A stretch of 64,000 bases of DNA from Sphingobacterium sp. (GTDB lineage: Bacteria > Bacteroidota > Bacteroidia > Sphingobacteriales > Sphingobacteriaceae): the NCBI GenBank assembly GCA_031277685.1, contig JAITLV010000280.1:62001-126000 (forward strand), given 5' to 3'. The notes beneath the pieces were generated by a model. It did no database searches, was not told where the DNA came from, and was given only the letters and a program-made list of their open reading frames with translations. Made by a program: the position numbers and the translations under genes. Position 1 is the first letter of the stretch; the number at the start of each line of letters is the position of its first letter. Shown in pieces: positions 40,705-49,290 of this stretch.

Positions 40705-43092
40705 ATGTATCTATCTTTGAAAAACAGTAAATCATTTTTCTTTTTTTTGTGTTTGCTTACTTTCCTATGTGCTGGAAATGTACAGGCACAAAAGAACAAT
40801 AATAATCTTATCCAGGGACAGGTGACCACCCGTGATGGGAGCCCTGCGGCCTATAGCACCATTAAACTTTCGAATGGAAGGAGTGCGCGGGTGGATAAGG
40901 AGGGGCGGTATACTTTTCGCGATCTCACCCCAGGCACTTATGTGGTCACGGTGAGCTTTGTGGGTTTACCGGAGCAGTCGCAGACCTTATCCGTTGCAGT
41001 AGGTGAAAGTGCCGTGGCGGATTTTGTGTTATCCGCAGATGGAAAGACACTGGATGAGATCCTGATCATTGGCCAGAAATATGCCATTACCTCCAAGAAG
41101 GAAAGTGACTATGTGGCGCGGCTGCCGCTCAAGAACCTTGAAAATCCACAGGTATACAGTGTGGTGGACAAGGAACTGATCAAGGAGCAGATGGCGCTCA
41201 CGTTGGAGGAGTCGTTTCGGAATGTGCCGGGAGCGGCGCCATCCAAGACGGGAGCCGGAATGCCCTCTTTCTTTTCGCGCGGCTTTCAGACCAGCGAAAA
41301 CTTTAGAAATGGTATGGCGACGTACTTGCGTACAGGGATCGACCTGGCGCAGGTAGAGCGTGTGGAAACTATAAAAGGCCCGACTTCGACTCTGTTTGGT
41401 GCGCAGATGACTTCCTTTGGTGGGATTGTGAATTATATTACAAAAAAGCCTTATGAAACATTTGGCGGCGAGGTGGGGTACAGCATGGGAAGCTGGGACA
41501 TGAATAGGCTGACAGCGGATATCAATGCGCCGATTGCGGCCGAAGAGGGTTTGCTCTTTCGCGTGAACCTCGCACGGCAGAAAGAAAATACCTTTCAGGA
41601 CCAGGGCAATAATGCGACTGTGCTGATTGCGCCAAGCCTTTCTTATCAGGTCAACGATAGGCTCAAACTCTCGCTAGACGCTGATTTCTATTCCGTGCGC
41701 GGGATTACACCTGCAGGTTGGATGATTGATCCGAAGCTTGGAAAAACAAGTTTTGACCAGCTGCATCTCGATTATAGGCAGTCACTGAACGACAATTCGC
41801 TGGTGAGCCGGCAGTCATCGAGCAATATCTTGTTTCAGGCCGACTACAAGCTGTCGGATCAATGGCATTCACAGACCAAATATGCCTGGGGCGGTGGAAG
41901 CTACGATGATCTCTACATCTTTGATATGATCTGGAAAACAGATAGTTTGGTGAATAGGATTCTGCGCACCTTTACAGATGAGGAATCTGCCCGCAAAAAT
42001 TTCCAGCAAAATTTTATTGGCGATTTTAAGATCGGTCAATTTAGGAATCGAATGGTCATCGGACTGGATTATATGTCAAATTATCGGAAGACGCGTTACG
42101 ACGGACTGGGCTACGGGGGTGACGTGTTTGCACCGGCGCAGCTCTATAACCTTCCTGCTACACCGGTGATCCGGATTGAAGATGTCAATGCGGTACTGGC
42201 CACACGCAATACGGGCCAGAATATCACAAAAGAAGCCAGCTACAGTGCCTATGTTTCGGATGTCTTTAATGTGACCGACCGTTTATCGGCCATGGCCAGT
42301 TTGCGGATTGACCGAATTATAAATGAAGGGCTAAGCAATACATTGACTAGAATTGAAAAAAAGGATAGGTATAATCAGACAGCACTGTCCCCAAAATTTG
42401 GACTGGTCTATGAACTGCTGAAAGATAAGGTTTCCTTGTTTGCGAATTATATGAATGGTTTTAAAAATGTACCTGGCCGGGAACAGGTGGACAAGACCTA
42501 TTCCTTTTTTAAACCGCAGCGGGCCAATCAGCTCGAAGGTGGGGTCAAAGTCGAATTGTCTGACCTATTTAATGCAACAATAAGTTACTACAATATTGAT
42601 GTCACCAACAGTTTGTATACTGAAACGCGTAGCACTGGAAATTTCACAGTTCAAGGAGGGACGCAAAATAGCAAAGGTTTTGAAGTCGAGCTGATCGGTA
42701 AGCCATTCACAGGCTTTAATTATGTGGCCAGCTATGGTTATAACGATAACGAATTTATTAGTGGAGCCAATGTCGGCAAAAGAGCTATTGGAACACCGGA
42801 GCATGTGTTGAATATCTGGGCAAGTTATGCCTTGACCGATGGTAGGGCCAAAGGGCTTGGTCTGGGGGTCGGTAATTCCTACATTTCCAAAGCCTTTCTG
42901 GATGCCGCCAATACCTTTACTTTAGGTGCCTATAACCTGTTGGATGCAACAGTATTCTATAACCGGCCAAAATATAGTGTCCGCGTAAAGGCGAATAATA
43001 TCCTGGATAAAAAATACTGGGTCAGCGACGGCTACTATGCCCGTCCGCAAAAGCCATTCAATTTTATGGCCAGTGTAGCCTATAAGTTTTAA
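40705..43092 (+). CDS. TonB-dependent siderophore receptor
   Basis: A 795-aa outer-membrane receptor. The signal peptide (FFFFLCLLTFLCAGNVQAQ) is followed by a carboxypeptidase-regulatory-like domain (GQVTTRDGSPAAYSTIKL, about 38-115), a TonB-box region (LDEILIIGQKYAITSKKESD), a plug (EESFRNVPGAAPSKTG; VERVETIKGPTSTLFG; GGIVNYITKKPYE) and a barrel ending NFMASVAYKF. The plug pattern is that of FhuA/FecA-type siderophore receptors, not SusC, and there is no SusD partner. Starting 15 bases after the second synthetase gene, it should import the ferric form of the siderophore made by this locus. A terminator-like hairpin follows. Confidence 0.93.
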   Translation: MYLSLKNSKSFFFFLCLLTFLCAGNVQAQKNNNNLIQGQVTTRDGSPAAYSTIKLSNGRSARVDKEGRYTFRDLTPGTYVVTVSFVGLPEQSQTLSVAVGESAVADFVLSADGKTLDEILIIGQKYAITSKKESDYVARLPLKNLENPQVYSVVDKELIKEQMALTLEESFRNVPGAAPSKTGAGMPSFFSRGFQTSENFRNGMATYLRTGIDLAQVERVETIKGPTSTLFGAQMTSFGGIVNYITKKPYETFGGEVGYSMGSWDMNRLTADINAPIAAEEGLLFRVNLARQKENTFQDQGNNATVLIAPSLSYQVNDRLKLSLDADFYSVRGITPAGWMIDPKLGKTSFDQLHLDYRQSLNDNSLVSRQSSSNILFQADYKLSDQWHSQTKYAWGGGSYDDLYIFDMIWKTDSLVNRILRTFTDEESARKNFQQNFIGDFKIGQFRNRMVIGLDYMSNYRKTRYDGLGYGGDVFAPAQLYNLPATPVIRIEDVNAVLATRNTGQNITKEASYSAYVSDVFNVTDRLSAMASLRIDRIINEGLSNTLTRIEKKDRYNQTALSPKFGLVYELLKDKVSLFANYMNGFKNVPGREQVDKTYSFFKPQRANQLEGGVKVELSDLFNATISYYNIDVTNSLYTETRSTGNFTVQGGTQNSKGFEVELIGKPFTGFNYVASYGYNDNEFISGANVGKRAIGTPEHVLNIWASYALTDGRAKGLGLGVGNSYISKAFLDAANTFTLGAYNLLDATVFYNRPKYSVRVKANNILDKKYWVSDGYYARPQKPFNFMASVAYKF

Positions 43093-43097
43093 ATTTC

Positions 43098-43134
43098 TTT
43101 GGCTTCTGGGAACAGCCTGTTTCCGGAAGCCAAA
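43098..43134 (+). terminator. Long hairpin after the receptor gene
   Basis: TTTGGCTTC (43098-43106) pairs with GAAGCCAAA (43126-43134), enclosing a second stem GGAACAG/CTGTTTCC. No T-run follows, so it may stop or only weaken transcription into the DUF1624 gene. Confidence 0.6.
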
Positions 43135-43189
43135 TGATAAGATTCAGACAAGCGATTTATGGATTGCCATACGTTAATAACCGCAGCTT

Positions 43190-44353
43190 ATGTGGATTAG
43201 ACTAGCCTATCCAAAACAGGATCCACGCAATCTTTTACTGGGGATTGTGCTCGCCTTTGCGATGCTGGATCATACCCGGATGTTTTTTTATTACTGGAAC
43301 GTGAACCCGACAGCAATCGGGGAGACCAGCATCATGCTGTTTCTAACACGTTTCCTTTCTCATTTTTTCGCACCCAGTATTTTTTTACTGTTGGGGATAG
43401 AAATGTATCAGTATGGTCAGCGTTATGGGCCGAAAAGATTAACAAAAACCTTGTGTTATACGGCTGTAATGCTGTTGGCTTTGGAACTTGTGGTCAATAA
43501 TTTCCTGTACACCTTTGATCCGTACTATCGGACCATCGGTCTGTTTATTCTCGGCCTGCTCGGCCTCTGTTTTTTGTGTATGGCCGGATTGCAGTATCTG
43601 GGACGTCAGTCACTGTTCGTGATCAGTCTGCTGCTGCTATCAGGGCATCATTTGCTGGATGGAACCCAGCTCGAAGGAAATTCCCTTGGATCAATCTGCT
43701 GGTACCTGCTGCATCAGCAAAAATTTATTCCCTTCCCGGATCGTTTGTTTATCGTGAATTATACGCTTATTCCTTGGTTGGGCGTGCTGATGCTGGGCTA
43801 CGCTATGGGAAAGCTATTTCTGCCCCATGCAGATCCGGCAAAACGAAAGCATTTTTTACTTCGTGCGGGTTACAGTAGTCTTGCTTTGTTTTTTATGCTG
43901 CGTTTCACAAATGTTTACGGGGATCCTATCGGCTGGAATACGTATGCGGATCCAGTGAAATCAGTGCTATCTTTTCTGAACCTGACAAAGTATCCGGCTT
44001 CGTTGGCTTACCTTTCGCTCACGTTGGGCGCTATATTTCTTTTCCTGGGCTACACGGCAAATTGCCGGGGCAACAAAATTTTTCCGTTTTATGCGTTGGG
44101 CAGAAGACCCTTGTTTATCTACTTGTTCAGCACATTTTTAATTCATCTTATGGCAATGGTCATCCTTGGGTTAACAGGAAAAGACCCAGCAGCGATGCTG
44201 ATTACTTCAAGGTCTTATACGTCGGCAGGTCCTTTAACGCAATATGGTTATTCCATTGGGGTGGTATACCTTATCTGGATCGGAATCCTGCTGCTCTGTT
44301 ATGCAGTTAATGCGTTTTTGGACTATTTGATGAACAGAAAAAGTAATTTTTAA
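43190..44353 (+). CDS. DUF1624/HGSNAT-like membrane acyltransferase
   Basis: This 387-aa protein has about 10 hydrophobic segments. The start RNLLLGIVLAFAMLDHTRMFFYYWN, with a DH pair in the first helix, is the signature of DUF1624/heparan-alpha-glucosaminide N-acetyltransferase-like membrane proteins. Later HFFAPSIFLLLGIEMYQYGQ and FYALGRRPLFIYLFSTFLIH fit as well. Family members move acyl groups across or at the membrane. It is downstream of the siderophore receptor on the same strand, past a hairpin, so it may modify the siderophore or be unrelated (inference). It begins 97 bases after the receptor stop. Confidence 0.8.
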   Translation: MWIRLAYPKQDPRNLLLGIVLAFAMLDHTRMFFYYWNVNPTAIGETSIMLFLTRFLSHFFAPSIFLLLGIEMYQYGQRYGPKRLTKTLCYTAVMLLALELVVNNFLYTFDPYYRTIGLFILGLLGLCFLCMAGLQYLGRQSLFVISLLLLSGHHLLDGTQLEGNSLGSICWYLLHQQKFIPFPDRLFIVNYTLIPWLGVLMLGYAMGKLFLPHADPAKRKHFLLRAGYSSLALFFMLRFTNVYGDPIGWNTYADPVKSVLSFLNLTKYPASLAYLSLTLGAIFLFLGYTANCRGNKIFPFYALGRRPLFIYLFSTFLIHLMAMVILGLTGKDPAAMLITSRSYTSAGPLTQYGYSIGVVYLIWIGILLLCYAVNAFLDYLMNRKSNF

Positions 44354-44422
44354 ACCGGCTTTTTACCACTGTAATCGATAAGATCAGGGGAGACAGCGAG
44401 TCCTGTCGTATGGCTAAAGAGC

Positions 44423-44462
44423 GTTTCTGATCTGCTTATCCAGACAGAATCAGATCAGAAAC
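44423..44462 (+). other. Perfect 12-bp hairpin in the 316-base spacer 44354-44669
   Basis: GTTTCTGATCTG (44423-44434) and CAGATCAGAAAC (44451-44462) form a perfect stem around a 16-base loop. It probably terminates the upstream operon. The rest of the spacer holds the decayed gene at 44493 and its terminator. Confidence 0.65.
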
Positions 44463-44492
44463 TGCTTGAGCGATTTAAATCCGGGAAATAGC

Positions 44493-44564
44493 GGCACCCT
44501 GGTCAGCGGTGCGACCAGCCAACTGATGGGCAGATGGAATAATAGGAACCCAAAACGAGCATGA
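44493..44564 (+). pseudogene. C-terminal remnant of the tiny membrane protein of the DUF5675 cassette
   Basis: In frame +, codons from 44493 to the stop at 44562-44564 read GTLVSGATSQLMGRWNNRNP then KRA. The intact 57-aa protein at 14964-15137 ends GTLVSFLTSRMIGRWNNRRR then K. The match covers about 20 codons and is followed at the same distance by the same AAGCGCACT...AGTGCGCTT terminator, so this is the tail of a second, mostly deleted copy of the cassette. No start codon or upstream part of the gene is recognisable. Confidence 0.75.
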
Positions 44565-44580
44565 ATGGATAAAGAAGATA

Positions 44581-44603
44581 AAGCGCACTGCTATAGTGCG
44601 CTT
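44581..44603. terminator. Terminator copy matching that at 15159-15185
   Basis: AAGCGCACT (44581-44589) and AGTGCGCTT (44595-44603) form a perfect 9-bp stem. Stem bases are identical to those of the cassette terminator near 15160-15184. Confidence 0.75.
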
Positions 44604-44669
44604 AAATAGGATAGCTGCTGCAAAGTGATCTGCTCGAAAGACGAGTTTGCCAGCTAAATTTAGTCCTGA

Positions 44670-45821
44670 TTATCCGTTAAAGACAACACCTTCGTAACAA
44701 GCGTTATAGATGTCTTTCAGGTCTTGCAAGACTGGAACACGTGGGTTAAATCCTGTACATGGATCCAGCAAGGCGTTGTTTGTAATGTAATCGATGTTTT
44801 TGTCCCAATCTGCTTTGGAAATACCAAATTCTTTGATCGATGCGATATTATTGACCTCCCCACGTAGGGTTTCAATGGCCTGTGCCAATTCTTCAGCAGT
44901 TTCTTTGCCGATCACTTTTGCCAGATCCGGGAAACGCTTGGATACCTTGGCATTGTAGCGGATGACATTGGGCAGGAAGATTGCATTCGCAGCACCATGT
45001 GGAATGCCATACAAAGCGCCTACCTGGTGCGAGAGCGAATGCACGATACCCAACCAGGCATTGTTAAAGGCCAATCCGGCCATAAAGGATGCGTCGTGCA
45101 TATTTTGGCGCGCCTGGATATTTGTCGGATTGTTTACGGCTTCTTTTAAGTTGTTGAAAACAATCTCCAGACCGCCTTTGGACAGTACATCGGCATAATT
45201 GTCATCAATGTTGGATACATAGGCTTCCACACAGTGGGTCAAGGCATCCAGGCCGGTGTTGGATGTGATATGTGCGGGCATGGAAGCACAGACTTCGCCG
45301 TCCACAATTGCGATATCGGGTGTCAGCTCGTAAGAAACAATCGGGTATTTGACACCTTTCTCCCGGTCAGTGATGACCGCCAGACCGGTTGTTTCGGTTC
45401 CTGTACCGCTGGTGGATGGAATCGCGATAAATTTCGCTTTGTTGCGTAGGGTAGGTACCGTAAATGGCTTGACCAGGGCATCGAAATCGGCATCCGGATA
45501 TTCGTAGAATACCCACATCATTTTGGCAGCATCAATCGCCGAGCAGCCGCCAAGGCCTACGATCCAATCGGGTTCAAACGCACGCATCGCTTCTGCACCA
45601 CGGAAACTTGTCGCTGATGATGGATCTTCCTCTACACCGTCAAAAACAAAGATTTCAAGACCTGCTTCTTCTAGAAATGCAATTGATCTATCCAATGTTC
45701 CACTCTTGCGCATCGAATTTCCGCCTGTCACGATGAAAGCTTTTTTACCTTTGATATTTTTCAGTTCCGCAAGACTTCCAGCACCGTGGAATACTTCCCC
45801 TGCAATAAATAATTTACTCAT
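44670..45821 (-). CDS. Iron-containing (group III) alcohol dehydrogenase
   Basis: A 383-aa NAD(P)-dependent alcohol dehydrogenase. The dinucleotide motif is GLGGCSAIDAAKMMW (consensus GGGSxxDxAK with a Cys for Gly/Ser), followed by IPSTSGTGTETTGLAVITD. Metal ligands lie in GLDALTHCVEAYVS and in GIVHSLSHQVGALYGIPHG, which carries the conserved histidines. The length is normal for the family. The likely substrate is a short alcohol/aldehyde or butanol-type compound; it cannot be specified. It is read away from the divergent spacer holding a minus-strand -7 box (TATCTTTG, 45847-45854). The AraC gene just upstream on the same strand is the probable regulator. Confidence 0.93.
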   Translation of the reverse strand: MSKLFIAGEVFHGAGSLAELKNIKGKKAFIVTGGNSMRKSGTLDRSIAFLEEAGLEIFVFDGVEEDPSSATSFRGAEAMRAFEPDWIVGLGGCSAIDAAKMMWVFYEYPDADFDALVKPFTVPTLRNKAKFIAIPSTSGTGTETTGLAVITDREKGVKYPIVSYELTPDIAIVDGEVCASMPAHITSNTGLDALTHCVEAYVSNIDDNYADVLSKGGLEIVFNNLKEAVNNPTNIQARQNMHDASFMAGLAFNNAWLGIVHSLSHQVGALYGIPHGAANAIFLPNVIRYNAKVSKRFPDLAKVIGKETAEELAQAIETLRGEVNNIASIKEFGISKADWDKNIDYITNNALLDPCTGFNPRVPVLQDLKDIYNACYEGVVFNG

Positions 45822-45846
45822 GTTTCTATCTTTAAATGTGATACGG

Positions 45847-45854
45847 CAAAGATA
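45847..45854 (-). promoter_or_regulatory. -7 box for the alcohol dehydrogenase gene
   Basis: CAAAGATA on the plus strand reads TATCTTTG on the minus strand, 25 bases before the ATG. No TTG at the ideal distance, as would suit activation by the AraC protein. Confidence 0.4.
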
Positions 45855-45890
45855 GTGGGGCGATGGGCCTCAGTTATTACACAAACGGGA

Positions 45891-46769
45891 CTACGTGTTA
45901 TACATTTGCGCCAATTCGTTCTGCAGCTGGGTGGGTGTTTCCTGGAGTTTGGCTTTCACAAATTTGTTGAGCGCCGCCGGCGAGTTGAAGCCCAGATCAA
46001 AGGCAATTTCCTTGTGGCTCATATCGGCAAACATCAGCTGCCGTTTGATTTCGGTCAGGATGCGGTTGTGGATGGTATTGATTGCGGTATCGCCGCAATG
46101 TTTTTTGGTGATGGTATTGAGCTTTTTGGGCGTGATCGCAAGCTGATCGGCATAATACTGCACCGATCGCTGCTCTTTGTAGTTTTCATGCAGCAACTTT
46201 TTGAATTCGATATACAAGGGTTGGTCTGTGGTCTTATTCCCAAGAATGGGATGCTGACCGTGGACGGATTCAATAAGTTTGAGCAACAGGATCTTGATGT
46301 AAAAGCGGGCTTCTTCTTTGCGCACCAAGCTCGGATGCTCATAGATATTTTTGATCAGCCGGATCGTGTGGATACTTTCGGCAAATTCCGCTAGGGACAG
46401 CACCGTATTGTTCAGTTGTGTCGAAAGGTTGATATTATAGGGACTTAACTCGTTTTTGAGGATATCCGAACAGAATAATACTTCTTCAAATAAGATGATT
46501 TTACCGACTATCTGAGCAGAGTTCGTCTGGATAGCATGGATCTGGTTGGGGAAGATTACCGAAACCCGGCTGTTGTTCAGCAGGTATTGACGCTCTTCGA
46601 TCTGTAATTTTAATTCGCCCTCTTCGACCACTAAAATGCAAAAGTGGTCTTTTTTATGTGGCGCAGTATAGGCATGTAAATGTGTAGGATCCAGATCAAA
46701 TACCCGGAAAGAGAGTTTCTCATCTTCCATTTTTTGGATCTGTTGTTTCAGCTGCAATCGTTCCATCAA
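45891..46769 (-). CDS. AraC-family transcriptional regulator
   Basis: A 292-aa protein. The N-terminal cupin-type domain (FCILVVEEGELKLQIEERQY; VSVIFPNQIHAIQ) is a ligand sensor. The C-terminal HTH pair is YYADQLAITPKKLNTITKKH and HKEIAFDLGFNSPAALNKFV, ending KLQETPTQLQNEL. It lies directly upstream of the iron alcohol dehydrogenase on the same strand with 69 bases between them, so it likely activates that gene in response to its substrate. A TAACTTTG -7 box (minus strand, 46795-46802) precedes it. Confidence 0.88.
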   Translation of the reverse strand: MMERLQLKQQIQKMEDEKLSFRVFDLDPTHLHAYTAPHKKDHFCILVVEEGELKLQIEERQYLLNNSRVSVIFPNQIHAIQTNSAQIVGKIILFEEVLFCSDILKNELSPYNINLSTQLNNTVLSLAEFAESIHTIRLIKNIYEHPSLVRKEEARFYIKILLLKLIESVHGQHPILGNKTTDQPLYIEFKKLLHENYKEQRSVQYYADQLAITPKKLNTITKKHCGDTAINTIHNRILTEIKRQLMFADMSHKEIAFDLGFNSPAALNKFVKAKLQETPTQLQNELAQMYNT

Positions 46770-46794
46770 TTCGTTTCTGTTTTAAAAAGAAAGG

Positions 46795-46802
46795 CAAAGT
46801 TA
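46795..46802 (-). promoter_or_regulatory. -7 box for the AraC gene
   Basis: CAAAGTTA on the plus strand reads TAACTTTG on the minus strand, 26 bases before the ATG at 46769. No matching -33 TTG seen. Confidence 0.35.
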
Positions 46803-46953
46803 GGAATTTTATAGGCAGCCCGACAGCGTTGGTGCATCATATAGTTGACATTTTCTCGTAACCTGCCATAGCTTTGCGACAAGCAGGCGCTTAGGACGCG
46901 GGAATAAAAAGACCGGGAACCAGAAAGCCTAGCCAGCTTGTTGAAGGCGGCTG

Positions 46954-49242
46954 CTAAGCTTTTGGGGGCTCTTTTTTCGGGTTGGCATTTCCATTGCGCA
47001 GATGTTGCCGTAGACAGGATGCCGTTAACGAGATCCTATCCTTCAGCAAATCGGTAACCGTACCTGTAAACAATACATTTCCACCAGACTTGCCGGCTCC
47101 GGGGCCTATGTCAATAATCCAGTCCGCTTGCGCAATAACATCGAGGTTATGCTCGATGACGATGAGCGTATTATGGTTGTCAACAAGGCCATTGATAAAG
47201 GCTAATAGCTTTTCTGTATCACTTGGATGTAAGCCTGTGCTTGGTTCATCCAGGACAATAATCTGATTGGAGTTTTTTAATTCTTTGGTCAATTTCAGCC
47301 GTTGTCTTTCCCCACCCGAAAAACTGTCTGCTCGTTGCCCTAAGGTCAGATAGCCCAGACCCAATTGGAGTAACATATCAAAGGACTCCCGGTATAATTT
47401 GTCAGGGAAAAAATCATAGGCTTCTGCTACGGTCATGGCCATGACCTCAACAATATTCTTTTTGTTGTAATGATAGGTTAAAACGGTTGGTTTAAAACCA
47501 GAGCCACCGCAGACTTCGCAGGGCTGTTCAGTATCATCCATAAAGGCCAGATCAATTTTTTGCATACCGATACCTTTGCAGTTTTCGCAGGCACCCAGGC
47601 TATTTCTGCTAAAAAGCTTATCGGATACCTGATTTGCTTTTGCAAACAGTTTTCGTATCGCATCGGATAAACCGAGATAGGTCAGTAGATTGGAGCGTAT
47701 ACCTGTGGAAAATAAAGACTGGTCGATAATGGTGGTTTCGGGATAAAATTTGGGCAGGACTTTGTTGATCAGGGTACTCTTGCCCGATCCTGCGACTCCA
47801 GTAACCACGGTCATCACGTTTTGGGGAATCTTGACGTGGATGTCTTTAAGGTTATGCAGATTGGCGTGCCTGATTTCCAAATATCCGCTTGCGGATCTGG
47901 GCTGGGTATTCATCTCGGGTGCTTTGGCAAAGTATCGTCCTGTTTTTCCGCTTGATTTTTTCAGTCCGGCAACCGTGCCTTCATAGACAATCTCGCCGCC
48001 GTTCTTGCCCGACTCTGGTCCCATATCGATGACCCAGTCAGCAATGCGAATCAAATCAGGGTCGTGTTCGACAAGTAAGACGGTATTGCCCTTATCGCGC
48101 AGCTGTTTAATGATTGTAGCTATATTTTGTAAATCCTTTGGATGAAGTCCGATGCTCGGCTCGTCAAAAATGTAGAGTAAATCCGTGAGGCTGTTCCCCA
48201 GGTTTCTGACCATTTTTATGCGCTGACTTTCCCCGCCCGACAGCGTGTCTGTTCTTCGGTCCAAGGTCAGATACTGCAAACCGATGTTGACGATATGTTG
48301 AAGTTTCTTTTGCAGTTCAGTAAGAATGACAGCAAATGCGTTGGATTGTAAAGAACCAACAAATTCCAAAAGCTCATCGATGGCAAGGGCTGTGCAGTCG
48401 GCAATGTTTTTGCCCGCTATTTTGCAGGACAGAATCGTATCATTCAATCTTTTACCCTTACATACTGGACAAGTTTTGGTAATGATCGTTTTGTTTAAGG
48501 CCTCTTTTCGGCTAAGGATTTCCTTCGACTGCTTCTTGAGGAAGGCTTTTTCAATGCGGGGGATGATCCCCTCGTATTTTACCGTTTTCCCCCATTCCCG
48601 GTCAGGCTTCTTGGGTCTGTGTTCCGCAGCGTGAAGCAACAGGTCCCATTCTTCCGGCGTATAATCCTTCAATTTTTTATCATTGTCAAAATAACCGGAT
48701 AAGGTATAGCGCGTCAACCGCCAACCGCCAGGTTGAAAAGTTGGAAATCGGATGGCTCCCGCGTTCAAAGACTTTTGTTTATCGATAAGGGTATCTATAG
48801 CTACGGTCTGCACCATGCCAAGTCCTTCACATGCCTTGCACATCCCCAAGGGGTTATTGAACGAAAAAACAGTGGAATAGCCCACAAAGGGGCTACCCAT
48901 GCGCGAGAAAAGCAAGCGCAAAGACGCATATATATCGGTCGCAGTTCCTACGGTCGACCGTGCATTTCCACCCAATCTTTTTTGATTGATAATAATAGGG
49001 ACATTCAAGTTGTCTATTTTCTCTACATCCGGAACACCGATGTGCTGCAGGCGGTTTCTGATAAAACTCGCCTGTGTTTCGTTGAACTGCCTTTGTGCTT
49101 CAGCGCCGATCGTTTCAAAGACCAGAGACGATTTGCCTGATCCGGAGACACCCGTAAATACAGTAATCTTTTGCTTCGCTAGCTGTACCGAAATATTCTT
49201 CAGATTATTTTGCCGGGCATGGATGATGTTAATATGCTTCAT
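46954..49242 (-). CDS. Short UvrA-like ABC ATPase (drug-resistance/repair type)
   Basis: This 762-aa protein has the UvrA layout: Walker A in TGVSGSGKSSLVFET, zinc-finger-type CKACEGLGM and CPVCKGKRLN, signature LSGGESQRIK, Walker B LLYIFDEPSIGLHP; then the second set TGVAGSGKSTLINK, CENCKGIGMQ with CEVCGGSGF, FSGGERQRLK and IVLDEPSTGLHP. True UvrA has about 940 aa; the missing region lies mainly in the UvrB- and DNA-binding insertions, as in class III UvrA-like proteins linked to tolerance of DNA-binding drugs (DrrC type). It is divergent from a MarR regulator with an operator between them, supporting a drug-response role rather than general excision repair. Confidence 0.88.
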   Translation of the reverse strand: MKHINIIHARQNNLKNISVQLAKQKITVFTGVSGSGKSSLVFETIGAEAQRQFNETQASFIRNRLQHIGVPDVEKIDNLNVPIIINQKRLGGNARSTVGTATDIYASLRLLFSRMGSPFVGYSTVFSFNNPLGMCKACEGLGMVQTVAIDTLIDKQKSLNAGAIRFPTFQPGGWRLTRYTLSGYFDNDKKLKDYTPEEWDLLLHAAEHRPKKPDREWGKTVKYEGIIPRIEKAFLKKQSKEILSRKEALNKTIITKTCPVCKGKRLNDTILSCKIAGKNIADCTALAIDELLEFVGSLQSNAFAVILTELQKKLQHIVNIGLQYLTLDRRTDTLSGGESQRIKMVRNLGNSLTDLLYIFDEPSIGLHPKDLQNIATIIKQLRDKGNTVLLVEHDPDLIRIADWVIDMGPESGKNGGEIVYEGTVAGLKKSSGKTGRYFAKAPEMNTQPRSASGYLEIRHANLHNLKDIHVKIPQNVMTVVTGVAGSGKSTLINKVLPKFYPETTIIDQSLFSTGIRSNLLTYLGLSDAIRKLFAKANQVSDKLFSRNSLGACENCKGIGMQKIDLAFMDDTEQPCEVCGGSGFKPTVLTYHYNKKNIVEVMAMTVAEAYDFFPDKLYRESFDMLLQLGLGYLTLGQRADSFSGGERQRLKLTKELKNSNQIIVLDEPSTGLHPSDTEKLLAFINGLVDNHNTLIVIEHNLDVIAQADWIIDIGPGAGKSGGNVLFTGTVTDLLKDRISLTASCLRQHLRNGNANPKKEPPKA

Positions 49243-49244
49243 AT

Positions 49245-49276
49245 TTATTAACTTTGGAACTTATTAACTAAGTTAA
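49245..49276. promoter_or_regulatory. Operator candidate between UvrA-like and MarR genes
   Basis: A perfect palindrome TTAACT-A-AGTTAA lies at 49264-49276. TTATTAACT occurs twice, at 49245-49253 and 49261-49269, 16 bp apart. A plus-strand -7 box TAACTTTG (49249-49256) overlaps the first copy, so a MarR protein bound here would repress both genes. Confidence 0.6.
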
Positions 49277-49290
49277 CTATTTTGTCGGCG

